This document shows, piece after piece, positions 20,331-33,230 of a stretch of 64,000 nucleotides of DNA (the stretch's first letter is position 1; the number at the start of each line of letters is the position of its first letter). The position numbers and the translations under genes are program-made. The stretch is from assembly GCA_017893485.1 (NCBI GenBank), contig JACEHZ010000367.1:434001-498000 (forward strand), in the 5' to 3' direction. Source of the DNA: Hemerocallis citrina. Its lineage: Eukaryota; Streptophyta; Magnoliopsida; Asparagales; Asphodelaceae. The notes beneath the pieces are model-generated. The model ran no database searches, was not told the DNA's origin, and saw only the letters and a list, made by a program, of their open reading frames with translations.

Positions 20331-20640
20331 TTGGCTGGATCTGGATATGATCCAACTGTCCAAACACCAAACAACAAATCTCTAACCAATAGAGCAGTTG
20401 TTGGACTGGATCTGAATCTGGATCTGCTCAAACAGTCTTAACACCAAACATCAATCTCCAATCAATAGAGCAGCTGTTGGACTGGATCTGAATCTGGATC
20501 TGCTCCAACCACCCGAACATTAAACACCAAATTCTCAACCAATGAAAATTCTTGTTTGGTTAGATCTGAGTCAAACTCAGCTGCCAGGATCCACTCTCCA
20601 ACCCGAACACAGAACACCATAAACCACCAATCAAAAAAAA
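20331..20640. repeat. Degenerate direct repeats of about 76 bp rich in GGATCTG
   Basis: The block AATAGAGCAGTTGTTGGACTGGATCTGAATCTGGATCTGCTC at about 20389 recurs with two or three changes at about 20465 (period 76). Further diverged copies with CCAAACACC and GATCTG lie on both sides. The origin is unknown. Confidence 0.55.
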
Positions 20641-21090
20641 TCAAATTTTGGATCTGAGTCCCTTTCCTTCTCTCTGTTAGTACTCGGGAAGAAGGAGAAG
20701 AAGGGGTGGGCCAGTTGCTGGCAGTGGGGTAGCGGTGGCTGCGTCGATGTCAGCGATGCCAGCGGAGGCTCCGCCCAGCGGTGGTGGCGACCAGCAACGA
20801 CGATGGCGACGACTAGTAGCAATGTACGATGACGCGGTGGAGGCTGCACCCATCGACAGCTCGAAACCCAGATGCTTGGGTTTGTGTATCAGCAATAGCA
20901 GCTTGCGATGGCGATGCTAGCGTTAGGGGCAGCGGCGGTTGCCAACGTCGGTGGCTCCCTGCTGTGGCGACTGCGAATTCAGACGACCGAAACCTTCGAA
21001 AATTTCAAGCCTTCGGCGATTTCAATCTGATGATCGGTCAGGTACTACTCTCTCTCTTAATCTCAAAATTAATTGTGAATTTCTCAAGAT
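20641..21090. other. GC-richer sequence without recognised gene
   Basis: Two short overlapping frames occur on each strand (for example 20677-20895 minus), Ala/Ser/Arg-rich and of low complexity. No family motif was recognised. It could be a first exon of a lost gene, but nothing here proves it. Confidence 0.4.
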
Positions 21091-21359
21091 TGTTAGAGAT
21101 TATGAGAGATTATAACAATAGAAATTAGGGTTAATATCCTAAACTAAGGTGCTTGAGATATTTACCCTAGGTATCAAGATTGGAATATCTAGACTACAAT
21201 CACAAGCCAGTATTTATAGGACCTATAAATATTGGTTTGGGTATTGGATCTCAACCCAGTCCACCCACATTCCATATCCATACAATTAGTACATGTAACA
21301 CACGTGTTACCCATAGAATAATATTACACATAATATTATTCATATAGTGAGAATATACC

Positions 21360-21376
21360 TAGGGTTGGCAAATGGG
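21360..21376. repeat. Left terminal inverted repeat of hAT-1
   Basis: TAGGGTTGGCAAATGGG pairs with the right end with three mismatches and is preceded by the target duplication AATATACC. Confidence 0.88.
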
Positions 21377-21913
21377 TCGACCGGGCCGGGTCGGGTCGAA
21401 CCCGTCCGGGTTGGAACCCAACTTGGGCAGGTTCAGATCGGGTCCAAGTGGCAATCGGGCCGGGCCGGACCTGGTCGTAAGTGCAAATAGTCGACCCGCC
21501 CAACCCGTGAACCCTTTCGGGTCCAACCTGGGTCGGGTCGCGGGTTGGTCCGCCTAAAGTTAATTTTTTTTTTACTTAAAAAAATGTAATTTTAATAATA
21601 ATAAAAAAATGTAATAATAATAATAATAATAAAAGAGTAAAATTGCCAAAAAAAAAGTATATATTATTAATATAATTTCAACTTATACAAATTTCACAAT
21701 TTGTAATAAGAAATAAAGATTTTCTACAAATTTGTTTTATACAATAACAAATTTCTTCGATACAGTTTCAATTTTTTTCAATTATCCTAATTGTTAATAA
21801 CAAACAAAGATTTTATACAATTTTTTTATACATTTACAATTGTCTTCAATTTGTTGGTCTTCAATTTGTTGTTGTTGTTGTTGTTGTTGGTCTTCAATTC
21901 CTCATTTTGATTG

Positions 21914-24041
21914 CTATTGTTGTTGTTGTTGTTCTTCCGGCGAGTTGCTTCCACTTGAAGAAGTGTCGAACGCTTTTCCTTGATTCCTATCTTCAACCTT
22001 CAGCCAGTCTTCCGTACAGACGAGCATCTCCAACGATTGGGCCTTCAAGCGATTCTTGTAATCGGTTAGAACACTGCCACTTATAGAAAAAGCACTTTCT
22101 GAAGCAACTGTAGAGACAGATTGAGTTAGTAGATCTTTAGTCATATATTTAAGAATACTATAAGTATGTTCATGGTCTTTCCACTATTGTAAAATATCTA
22201 CTGAAGAAGTAAAAGATTCAAAATCTTGTTGATTATACCAATTTAATTCAGTTGGTTGATTAGTTCTAGCTTTTTTTTATTGAATTTTTGCAAGTAAATT
22301 AAATGTGGCATCATCTAAGTTACCCTTCTCTTACCTTTAGAAGTAGAAAAAGAAGAATTAACTAAAGAAGTTGTACAACTAGATGCAAAACTTCTATTAT
22401 AATAATCATACAAGTTATTTAATGTCGATTCAAATTTAACTAAAAATGTTCCGCAATCAATTTCAGATTCATCTTTCTCAAGTAAAGTAAAAAATATTTC
22501 AATCAAAATCTTCGTACCTTCTAATTTGATACGAGGATCCATCACAATAGTAATACAATACAACATAGGAGGAGGATTAAAATACTTCAAAATTTTGGTG
22601 TATGTAGGTTTCACAATATGACCAATAAAAGCATCATCGATCATTTGTTTGAAAGTTTGCATCATAGTAACTATTGAAATAAAAATGCTACTAGAAGTAG
22701 ATTCATAAGATTTTGAAAATTTGAAAATTGCGGTTTTAAAAGGTTCTAAAAATTTCAAGAAAGATTTGGCATAAAACCAAGCTTGGGGAGTCATTTCAAA
22801 ATTTGGCATATTTTTTGCAATACAAGAATCATTTATACATGCTTTATATTCAGTAACAACATGTAGCAAATCAAAAGTAGAGTTCCATCAGTATTTAACA
22901 TCGTTTGGAAATTTTCTAAAATGTACATTTTTAAGCCTACACCAAGCTTTCCATTCTTCAAATATAGGGCTACTTAATGCAATAAAATGTACACAATTTC
23001 TAATGTTAACTATATATGGGTCGGCTATTTTTAATGCATCTTGAACACATAAATTTAAATATGACATGCACATCTAACATGAAAAATATTGTCAGATGGA
23101 GGGTTTAATGTGGTTTTTAATATACTGATTGATGCATTGTTGTTAAATGCACTATCAAAACTTATACACATAATTTTGTCACGAATATAAAAAATATCAC
23201 AAATTTCTAAAATACGATTTGCAATTTTATTACCACTATGGGGATAGGGCAACACGACAAGTGCTATGATCCTTTTTTGAATGATCCAATCACTGTCGAT
23301 CCAATGATAAGTTATTCCCATCATTGGAATATTGTTGCAATATGTCCAACAATCGGAAGTTAAAGAAACTCTACAAGTTAAACTCCATAAAATAGCAATC
23401 AAAGCTTCTCTCATTTCAGTGTACATTTTAAAACAATCAGACTTTACAGTATTTCTAGGGATTCTTTTAAAATGCAGGTTCAAGGCGGTTTGATTAAAAT
23501 TTTCTAAGTCCCTACTCTCGGAATAGGAAAATGGTAACTCTTCCTTGATTACTAGTCGGGCCATTTCCCGACGAACAAGTTCAGGATCATAAGAATGGCT
23601 ATCAACTACACCGATCCTAGGGTGGATTTTTTGTTGACCGTGTAGGTCTACAAGAAGGTCTTTATGTACATTTTGGATGTGTCGTCTTATTGTACCCGTC
23701 CCCTCACCCCTCTTCCATTTGTATGGCTTCGAACATGTTTTACAAACTTTTATGCCTACACCCGAATTTTCTTCGTCTGGAATATAATCATAAAATTTGT
23801 GTCAATCATTAGTTTCTCCTATAGTTTTCCTACTACTACCTGCTTGTGTTGTTTCAGTTGCTTGTGTTTGTGGTTCTTCTTCTATGTATATGTCTCCTAC
23901 AAACTCATCGTGTGTACCAATGTGTTGGGTCATAGGGTACTCTTCGGCGGGGTCATTTTGTTGGACAATTGGAGGCCTACGAGAAGTGTCGGTGGAATCT
24001 TGTCCACTTTGGCTACGACCGCTACCTCGTGATCTAGACAT
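21914..24041 (-). pseudogene. hAT transposase (BED zinc finger, RNase-H-like core, hATC domain), broken
   Basis: The transposase would cut and rejoin hAT ends in the nucleus. The reading starts at 24041 with a Ser/Gln-rich leader (MSRSRGSGRSQSGQ). A BED-type zinc finger follows near 23670-23760 (VCKTCSKPYKWK..TGTIRRHIQNVH). The catalytic region runs through 23564-23055 (LTSDCWTYCNN, ITYHWIDSDW) and 23073-22315 (DUF4413-like, MDPRIKLEG). The dimerisation domain is at 22144-21914 (VSTVASESAFSISGSVL, LVCTEDWLK). Several stops and frameshifts separate these blocks, so it is dead. It is of the RICESLEEPER/Ac-like type common in plants. Confidence 0.9.
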
Positions 24042-24186
24042 GTTGATATAGTAGTATTTATGAAAAAATTAAATACAATCTAGACGAGATAAGTTAAAAA
24101 AAAAAATCTAGAAAACAATAAAAGGGTTGTGAGAGAGAAGATCGAAAAACCAACAAACAAATATGATAAAAAAAATTATAACTACA

Positions 24187-24767
24187 TGTTGCTGCTGATT
24201 TTGGTGTGGGAGCAAACAGATGAATTTGTGGAATCTTGAGAAAACGAATAAGAAAAACCTGTTGACCTTCACCAATGTGTCGACTTGTTTCTTGCCGCTG
24301 TCGTGAACCTGCAAAAAGTGCGATACACCGGGATGGATCCCGGTGACGCACCCTCTGACGCTCTTGTGAATAATCAGGAAGATTATGAAAGAGATTTATG
24401 TAGAAAAATATTGATTACCTTGTTATGGGGGGGGGGGGGAGAGGGGTATTTATAGTCGCCTTAGGGATCCGTTTCGAGATAGGGCAAATCTCTACTTCCC
24501 GGTGTTGATGGATAAGAAGTGGTTAAAACTGCCTCTTAAGGATAATCACGAATTTGAATTATTCTTTATCCTTATGAACTGGTTTGTAACGGGTTGGTAT
24601 CCATACCCAGTAGGACAGATCCGTTTATGGGTTATTGGGCTTTGAAGAAAGACCCGGTTCCCATTTTAGACCTGTTTGTAGGTAAAATTACCGTTTTACC
24701 CCTGACAGCTTTAAGATTCGTGCCCGATTTGAACAGTGCCATTTTGGTTCTATTTTTATCCATATCA
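24187..24767 (-). repeat. 3' LTR of Tat-3
   Basis: 581 bp with TG..CA ends. The polypurine tract lies on its right side, which identifies it as the 3' LTR. It pairs with 59300-59876. Confidence 0.9.
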
Positions 24768-24785
24768 CGAGCCCCCTACTCCTGG
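24768..24785 (-). other. Polypurine tract of Tat-3
   Basis: The minus strand reads CCAGGAGTAGGGGGCTCG immediately before the LTR start TGATATGG. The same place in Tat-2 reads CGGGAGTGGGGAGCTCG. Confidence 0.75.
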
Positions 24786-26410
24786 ATACTGAGTTTTATA
24801 GTCTTTAAGGAGTAGTTTTGTTCGTTTTCAATGGCTAATAGAATTTATCGGAGTTCTCGAGGGAGTTTGGATCTTGCTCAAGGTGTAACAGTGTCAATAT
24901 GAGCTTTTAAAGTACCCAAAATTATCCTTAGAATATTCTGGATTTTTTTTTGATTTTTCCAGATTTTTCTGAATTTTTTGAATTTTTTATTCAATTTTCG
25001 AATTTAAATAATCGATTACCGAAAATTTTAATTAATTATGCTAATATAATAATTATTATTTTCAGAAATTAAAAATTATTTTCCGAATTAATAATTATTT
25101 TAAGAATTTTTTAATTAATTTTTCTGATTTTTAATTAATTTTTCGAATTTTTTAAATAATTAGCTCAATTAAATAAATTAAATATTACCTGGACACGTGC
25201 CGCAATCCTATGCGTTGATCACAATCAGAGAGCGCACATCACAAAGCAGGGCATTTTTCTCTAATGTGCAGCTCGATGCCTCTGTTGCTCGGCACCCATT
25301 GCCGACCCACCAGATGCTGCCACGTGGCCGGTCAATGTTGACCGTTGACCGCCATGTGGAACCTTTTTTTTCCCCTCTCTCGCACTCCTCCTTCTTCTAC
25401 GTCTCTTCGTTGCCTCCTTCCTTCAGCTTCGTCTATGCCTTCGACCCCAACACTACCTCCGACCCCAGCTCCCACTCTGTCTCCGCCTCTGAGGGCGTCA
25501 CTGGAACTCGAGGAGGAGTTCAGTGTAGGGAGCTTGTTGAAGTTGACGGAGGTGGTTTTCGAGCTCGGCTGGCCATGGGTTCGGAGAGGAATCGGTGAGG
25601 AGGAGTTGGGTTCGAAGCTCGACTGCGGAGGAGCTCGGCAAGTGGAGGCGAGGTCGGAGCTCGGAGGTGCGAGGGGAGCTCGCGAAGGGGGGAGTTCGAC
25701 AAAGGTGGTATGGCCATGGCGGTGGAGTTCGAAGCTTGACGAAGGAGAGCTCGGAGATGGAAGCTTGGTGAGGTCTTGGCCATCGCTAGCCTTGGTCGAG
25801 GCGCTTGCTGAGCTTGGAGGCGAGGAGCTTGGAGCTCAGCAGTAATGGGTTCAGCGTGACCTCGTTGGAGCTCATCGAACGTGGAGCTCGGCTGCAATTG
25901 GTGCTCGCGAAGCGGAGGTTATCGAGGGATCTCGTCTTCGGAGGTCGATGAGGTGAGGTGCTCGGAGCTCGTTGATGGAAGATGGCGAGGAGCTGGCTCG
26001 AGCTCGGCGTTGGCGAGGAGTAAAGGTGAAGCTCGACGAGGAGCTTGGCAAGGAGATGGCTCGAGTTCGGCATCGGCGAGGTGGTTGGTTGGCGAGCTCA
26101 ACATTGGTGGGTGCTGGAGCTCGGCCATGGCGGAGCTTGGTGAGGAGTTGATCAAGGAGTGGAGGTGAGCACGGAGTTGGGGCTCGCCGTGGCGGAGCTT
26201 GGTCACGAGCTCGAGCTCGGAGCTCGCCAATGGTAGTGAAGGTGCTCGGCCCAGTGGAGTTGGAGTTAGGCGACGATGGTGTGGTTTTTGGCAGGAAAAC
26301 GTGAAGAAGAAAGGGTAAATGGAGGAGAGAGGTGGTTCGGGTTTGGGTCTAAACGGGCTCCGACCCGACCCGTTAACCCCTAACTCCCTTCTTTCATTCT
26401 TCTTGTTTTT
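24786..26410. other. Tat-3 3' untranslated region: AT-rich block, then GAGCTCGG-rich block
   Basis: 24900-25190 is an AT-rich block (repeated TTAATTAATTTTTC) matched by 41580-41880 in Tat-2. 25190-26350 is GC-rich and full of short GAGCTCGG / GGAGCTCG repeats. Frames such as 25345-25845 (plus) are open only because of this composition, and no antisense gene like those of Tat-1 and Tat-2 is recognisable. Confidence 0.6.
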
Positions 26411-26479
26411 TGGTGGTTATTGTTTGTTCAGCGAATCCGAGCTGTTGATCGTGATTGAGCTCGAATTTTGAGACATAAT

Positions 26480-28110
26480 TTTCCCCCAATTTGCAACTCG
26501 GTAGCTCGGATTTCAGATCCGAGCTACGTGGCTCCATCTAGACGGTTGATCACAATCATGCACGAATCACGAAGGATTAGTTGTTTTTCGCTAATACGCA
26601 GCTCGGTACCTCGGTAGCTCGGATTGTAGATCCAGAGTACGTGGCAAGATCTGGGCTGCTTGATGAAGATCTGGCATGAATCGTGAGGCGATAGTTTTCG
26701 CCATTTTCATGCTCGGCACAGCTATGTTGTGACCCACTTTCCCGGTGCTACGGATGTCCGATCGGGGCATGTGACCCCTCGTTTCGAAGCTGACTCGAAG
26801 ATCTACAACTTCTCTTTAGGAGTCAGTTGGAGAATCACTTGTATTGACGGTCAGAATAGGCCCGCAATATCTTCACTTCTATCGGTATCTCGGATTGTAG
26901 ATCCGAAATACATGGTGAGATCTGAGCCGTTTGATGAAGATCTGGCGCGAATCACGAGGGATTAGTGATTTTTTGCCAATACACAGCTCGGTACCTTGGT
27001 AGCTCGGATTGGTGATCTGAAGTACGTGGCGAGATCTGAGCCGTTTGATGAAGATCTGGCGCGATTCACGTGGGATTAGTGATTTTGCGCCAATTCGCAG
27101 CTCGGTACCTCGGTAGCTCAGATTGTAGATCCGAAGTACGTGGCGAGTTCTGAGTCGTTTGATGAAGATCTGGTGCGAATCACGAGGGATTAGTGATTTT
27201 TCGCCAATACGCAGCTGGTACCTCGGTAGCTCGGATTGTAGATCCAAAGTACGTGGCGAGATCTGAGCCGCTTGATGAAGATCTGGCACGAATCGTGAGG
27301 CAATTAGTGATTTTGTGTCAATTCGCAGCTCGGTACCTCGGTAGCTCGGATTGTAGATACGAAGTACGTGACGGGATCTGAGCCATTTGATGAAGATCTG
27401 GGGCAAATCACGAGGGATTAGTGATTTTTTGCCAATACGTAGCTCGGTACCTCGGTAGCTCGGATTGTAGATCCAAAGTACGTGGCGAGTCGGAGCCGCT
27501 TGATGAAGATATGACTCGAATCGTGAGACGATAGTTTTTGCCATTTTCACGCTCAGCACAGCTATGTTGTGACCTACTTTTCCGGTGCTATAGAGGTCCG
27601 ATAGGGGCGTCTGACCCCTCGTTTCGAAGCTGACTCGAAGAACTACAACTTCTCTTTAGGAGTCAGTTGAAGAATCAGCCATATTGAGAGTCAGAATAGG
27701 CCCGCAATATCTTCGCTTCTGTCGGTAGCTCGGATTATAGATCCGGAGTACGTGGCGAGATCTGAGCCGTTTGATGAAGATTTGGCACGAATCATGAGGG
27801 ATTAGTGATTTTACGCCAATTCACAGCTCGGTACCTCGGTAGCTCGGATTGTAGATCCGAAGTACGTGGCGAGATCTGAGCCGCTTGATGAAGATCTGGT
27901 GCGAATCACAAGGGATTAGTGATTTTTCGCCAATACGCAGCTCTGTACCTCGTAGCTCGGATTGTAGCTCCGGAGTCTTGGCGAGATATGAGCCGCTTGT
28001 TGAAGATCTGGTGAGAATCATGAGGGATTAGTTATTTTTCCTCAATACGCAGCTCGGTACCTCGGTAGCTCGGATCATAGATCCGGAGTACGTGGCAAGA
28101 TCTGAGCTGC
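26480..28110. repeat. Tandem array of about 114-bp units with higher-order structure (Tat-3)
   Basis: GGTAGCTCGGATTGTAGATC-type anchors recur near 26614, 26885, 26999, 27115, 27231, 27342, 27456, 27727, 27838, 27953 and 28064. Most spacings are 111-116 bp. Two units (starting about 26614 and 27456) are 271 bp because of an extra block (GCACAGCTATGTTGTGACC..). The long units repeat after about 842 bp, so the array has a higher-order repeat. Confidence 0.85.
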
Positions 28111-28139
28111 TTGATAAAGATCTGTCAAGTTGAGAAGAA

Positions 28140-28695
28140 CTTCGGTCTCCGAAATCTTCGAAAAGGAGCTCCACTCCTGTTGGCTAAGAAGATGAGCTAG
28201 GAGGATCCTCGCAAGACCCATTCGGGAGACGAGTTTGAAGAGCAACTCTAGGGAAGAGTTTTGAGCTCCGAACTCGCTTAGAAGAGGACCACTCGGGAGG
28301 CGAGCAAGACGAAGAATCACCTCTAGGCTCTAGGAGAGAGCCATTCGGGAGACAAGTTTGAGGAGCAACTCTAGGGGAGAGTTTGAGCTCCGAACTTCTT
28401 GTTTAAGTGAGTTTCAATAGTTGTAGGAGCAATTCCGAATGGTGAGCTACTTTGTACTCGCTCGTTCGCAAGTAGCTAAAGCGGCATTGAACCAAGTGTT
28501 GGACTCCGAACTTGTCGTTTGAGGGGGTTAACGAGTTACATGAGCAATTCCGAATGGTGAGCTGCTCCGCACTTGCTTGTTGCAAGCTGCTAAAGCAGCA
28601 TCGAACCAAGTGTTGAACTCCAAACTCATTTTTTGAGCTTAGTAAGTTGTGGGAGCAGCTCCGTAGGATAAGCTGGACTCCGAACTCACCATTTA
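28140..28695. repeat. Post-pol tandem repeats of Tat-3 (two families)
   Basis: 28205-28400 holds two copies of a roughly 125-bp unit with CATTCGGGAGAC and GAGCAACTCTAGGG. 28424-28695 holds two and a half copies of a unit of about 115 bp starting near GGAGCAATTCCGAATGGTGA and ending near GTTGGACTCCGAAC. The latter is the same monomer family as in Tat-1 and Tat-2. Confidence 0.8.
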
Positions 28696-28881
28696 ACGTG
28701 TCGTAAATGTAACTGGGAGAGGTAGAAATGAAGCAAGTGCAATAATAGAAAACAGCAATTATTACATGCTTAGAGTTTTATTGAGATAAACTAAGTGGCC
28801 GCTTCAATGGAGCGAGCCATTATTACATGCTTTTGGCCTTGTTAGAAGCATTGGCCTTATTGAAACTGAATACCTACTTCT

Positions 28882-29178
28882 ACGATAGGGTGAAAGCCTC
28901 TTGGGAGGAGTTTGGTTCTCCCCCTACTGGACCTCCTTGGATAAAGTGGAGGACGGCCGTGGGTTCAGAATCTTGGAACTCGGTGGACCTCTCTGTTCAC
29001 TTGTAGGCTCCTCGGGGTGGAAGGTCGGCCCCGTCTCTTCGGACGAACTTGGACAGGTGTCCCCGTTGTATGAGCTCTTCAGTCTTCTCTTTGAGAGACC
29101 GACAATCATCCGTGTCGTGGTCGTGGTCCCTATGAAAGCGGCACCACTTATCCCTGTTTCTTCTTACCATAGGAATTC
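28882..29178 (-). pseudogene. Tat-3 gag C-terminus (right of the Chr-1 insertion in reading order)
   Basis: It continues gag from 57722: nucleocapsid-like motif KWCRFHRDHDHDTDDCR, then LIQRGHLSKFVRRDG, a stop (TGA where Tat-1 reads an Arg codon), then EFQDSEPTAVLHFIQGGPVGG and a TAG after ..QEAFTLS. In Tat-1 and Tat-2 this point leads into the protease. Here the post-integrase 3' sequence follows at once (28696-28881), so pol is missing. Confidence 0.85.
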
Positions 29179-31539
29179 TGTAGCGCCCCAAATTTTCAAT
29201 ATGATATCTCAGAAATACGTGGCACAATTCCCAGCATCAACTTCAATTGGAATAGTAAACATAGCCAAAACACACATAATTTTTATTTCAACCTTTATTA
29301 CATCCTTTGTTTACAAAACACGGCAAAATAAAAAACACTTTGAATTTCAAACTTTTCTTTACAACACATCTTTACAATTTTAACATCATTTCTATCTCAA
29401 GCATCCAAATCCTAAGCTATAAGCACCTACCTGTAAAACATGAGGCCAGAGATAACCCTAACCCCCAAAACTACAGGGGTCAGCCATAACGGTGTGAGTG
29501 ACATAAAAAGAAAACAACATAAATAAAACATAAGGCATAGAATCATAAACATGTTTTAACAGCAAGAATAAAAGAAATGAGAAATAACAATAAGTAAAGC
29601 ATGAAGACATCAAGAAATATAAGATTGTAAATAGTAGAGCATGAAAATAACAAGTAAAACTAGACTAAGTGTCAAGTGTAGGAAAAACAGAAAACAACAT
29701 GCATAAAACCAAGTCAAGAAACATCAATGCTATATACTGACTCTCTAATGCATACTTGTCGGATTCTATGCATTCTATACTAGATAGGTCCGGTGCAAGC
29801 CCTTAACGATCTCCACTTTATAGGGTTAAATTCCTCATTATGCAACTAATTCTACTATGATCATGGAAAACAAGATCCAGAATACTCTGCGAATAAGCAC
29901 CACAGCCCTCGACGCGTAAGCATCATGTAAGAATAGCTCTAAAACAGGAGAATCACCTCCTAACCGTGTACCCTACGAACAGGCTTGCGAGGCCCTCGAC
30001 GTGCAGATACACCGAGTACATCCCGTGAATAGGCCCGCCGACCCTCGACACGCGAATGCACCCTGCATGCTCCGTGAATAGGCCTGCAGACCCTCGACAC
30101 GCGAACATACAAATGTCCTCTCGACACAGGACAACAAACAGTCTTGGAACACATTCGTTGGACTAAACAGACCAAGAGCATATACTCACGTTTTCCAACG
30201 TAATATCCTGGATGGATATTATATTTGTATAATTATTATTTTGAAATTAAAATATTTTTGGGAATTACTTGGTTTTTGAAATAAACAGTTATCTAGATAT
30301 ATATTCTAGTAAGTATATATGCATATCGTATCAGTTTTGTGCACTTGTGCAAAATCTTGAATAACGCATTTTTTGATAAAAATGTCTGGAAAATTCCGGG
30401 AAGATACTAAAAATTATTATTTTATTTAATTTTCAGTATTGAAATATTTTTGGTGGACATCACCCGGTTTTGTTAACAAACATTATATGTATATATACTA
30501 GTTGGTATACGACTGTTTTGTATCAAATTGATACTGGAATCTTCCGAGCCAGTAATAAAATTATTTTATTTTATTTTTCGGAATTAAATTATTTTTGTAC
30601 AGATTTGTTCATTTTCACTAATGAAAAATATCTGTATAATCAGATTTACGTACGAAATCGAACTGTGTCGATTTCAGGCGTTTGAACAATTCGTGTAGTA
30701 TGTGATTTTGGGAAATTTTATTTTATTTAGATCCATCATGATGAGATGGAGGGTTTGGATTGAATTAGGGCTTGATTGTAAGGGTTATTTGCAAATAAAT
30801 CATCATTTGTTTTGAGCCACAAGTGTATATGACACTTGGACTCATTTTCCACCACAAAAAACCCTTCATTTCCTAATAAAACACCCCTAACCCTTCCCCC
30901 TTCCATTTTGGCTGGCCCCAACTCATTCTAGGGTTAGAAACCCTCATTTGTGTATTCCAATCTCCATTTCATCTCATCCCAATCTCATTTCACCTCTTCT
31001 ACTTCTTCTACTTTGAAGAAAGAAAAGAAAGAGGGATCAATCAAGGAAAAGAGAGTTAGGGTTTCATGGGTTTCATGGAATTCTTGTGTTCTTGAAAGGG
31101 AGCAAGAACAAGGAGCAAACAAGAAAGGAGAAGGAAGTGCAAGTCCTTCCTACTAGTCTTCAAAGGTGGGGGTTTCTCATTCTCATGGATGTTTAGATAT
31201 TTTTAGGGTTATATTTATTGTATGTTGTCGTTTTGAGTTAATTTCATGTGCATAGGGGCTAAAGTAAAGAGCATGTAATGTTTGAAGTGGTATAACATCA
31301 AAGTAGAGCATAAAGAATCGATTTTTGTAGGTTGTAAGGTTGATTTTAATAACCATGTAAACGATAGAATCTTGACCCGAATTTTATGTGGGAGGTTCTC
31401 CTAAGTGTTATTAGTATGCTAGAATTTTTGGAGATTTTTCGGAGTAGTTTTGATGGGTGAAACAAGCCATTTCCCCAAAATAGCAAAATTTGAGCCAAAA
31501 CAGTGGACTCACTGTTTTGGGATTGTGTCGCAGTGTGTT

Positions 31540-33230
31540 CGGGGAGCTGGGAAGTGGTCTTCCCTGCAGAATTTAAGGTTCAGGACAACTAGGAAGTTGT
31601 AGTAGACATCTTTCCCTTTCCGAATTAACCTCTCGGGTTAAATTCCGATAAGAGACGCAACAGTTATGGCCATTGCAAATCAGGACAGCAAGTTCGGCTG
31701 AGATGCTCACTGTTCTGTTTGGTTGTCATTTTTGAGCCTCTTACTGGATGAATCTGAGGTTCAGACCAACTAGGAAGTTGTAGTAGAAATCTTTCCCTTT
31801 CCGAATTGACCTCTCGGGTTAAATTTCGATAAGCGTAATAAGAGTTATGGTCATTGTAAAATACAGCAAATAGCTGTTTGACTGAATGCTTACTATTTCA
31901 CTTCTTTGTCATTTTTGAGAGTTTTACTTGATTAATCTGAGGTTCAGACCAACTAGAGAGTTATAGTGGACGTTCTCCCCTTTACGAATTGACCTCTTAG
32001 GTTAAATTTCGATAAGCGGAGTAAGAGTTATGCCGTTTGCAAAGTACAGAAACTGGCTGTCTTTACCGGACTCTTGCTGTTTTGCTTCCTTGAGATTTTA
32101 GAGTGTCTTAGTGGTTGAATCTGTGGTTCGGACCAAATAAAGAGTTATAGTAGACGTTCTACCTTTTCCGAATTGACCTCTCGGGTTAAATTCCGATAAG
32201 CAGAGTAGAAGTTATCGGCTCCCAAAGTTTCAGCTTTTCTGGGTTAAGTCTGGTGTTTTTGGTTACTTTTTGTGCATGTTCGACGGGTAGAAACTTGGAT
32301 TTCCTTACAGAATCTGAGTGACTGGTAAACTGGAAAGTTTTAGTAGATATTCCCACCTTTTTAAATTGTTTAGTTTTGTTAGATTCTGAGAAGTGGAGCA
32401 AAAGTTACAAGCTACGGAAGTTTCAACTTTTATTTGAAAATTGGTAGTTTGGTAACTGTTTGCGTATGTTCGACGGGTAGAAACTTGGATTTCCTTACGG
32501 AATCTGAGCGACTGGTCAACTGGGAAGTTTTAGTAGATTTTAGCACCTTTTCAAATTTTCCAGTTTTGTTAGATTTCGATAAGTGGAGCAAAAGTTACAA
32601 GCTACGGAAGTTTCGACTTTTTGTTGAAAATTGGTAGTTTGGTAACTGTTTGCGTATGCTCGACGGGTAGAAACTTGGATTTCCTTACGGAATCTGAGCG
32701 ACTGGTCAACTGGAAAGTTTTAGTAGATGTTCCCAAATTTTCAAATTGTCCAGTTTTGTTAGATTCCGATAAGTTGAGCAAAAGTTACAAGCCACAGAAG
32801 TTTCGACTTTTTGTTGAAAATCGGTAGTTTGGTAATTGTTTGCATATGTTCGACAGGTAGAAACTTGGATTTCCTTACAGAATCTGAGCAACTGGTCAAC
32901 TGGAAAGTTTTAGTAGATGTTCCCACCTTTTCAAATTGTCCAGTTTTGTTAGATTCTGATAAGTGGAGCAAAAGTTACAAGCTACGGAAGTTTTAACTTT
33001 TTGTTGAAAATCGGTAGTTTGGTAACTGTTTGCGTATGTTCGACAGGTAGGAATTTGGATTTCCTTGCGAAATCTGAGCAACTGGTCAACTCGTAAGTTT
33101 TAGTAGATATTCCCACCTTTTCAAATTATCCAGTTTCGTTAGATTCCAATGAGTGGAGCAAAAGTTACCAGCTTGCAAAGTTTCAACTTTTTGTTGAAAA
33201 TCTGCAGTTGGGTTAAACTATTTGCATGTG
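31540..33230 (+). repeat. Tandem repeats of about 170-190 bp within the solo LTR
   Basis: Units carry TAGAAACTTGGATTTCCTTAC, then GTTTTAGTAGAT, then AGCAAAAGTTACAAGC. Well-kept copies begin near 32280, 32470, 32657, 32847 and 33040 (about 187-190 bp). Older copies with AGTTGTAGTAGA..CCGAATT.ACCTCTCGGGTTAAATT lie at 31560-32210. Open frames here are by-products of the repeats. Confidence 0.85.

Noticed and set aside
25345..26168. Plus-strand frames in Tat-3 that could be its antisense gene
   Set aside because: Composition is dominated by GAGCTCGG repeats; no PF04195-like, coiled-coil or basic-tail motif of the Tat-1/Tat-2 antisense genes was found.
32434..32996. Chain of 60-70-residue frames on the plus strand
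   Set aside because: They follow the period of the 188-bp repeats in the solo LTR; no start context or homologue was recognised.
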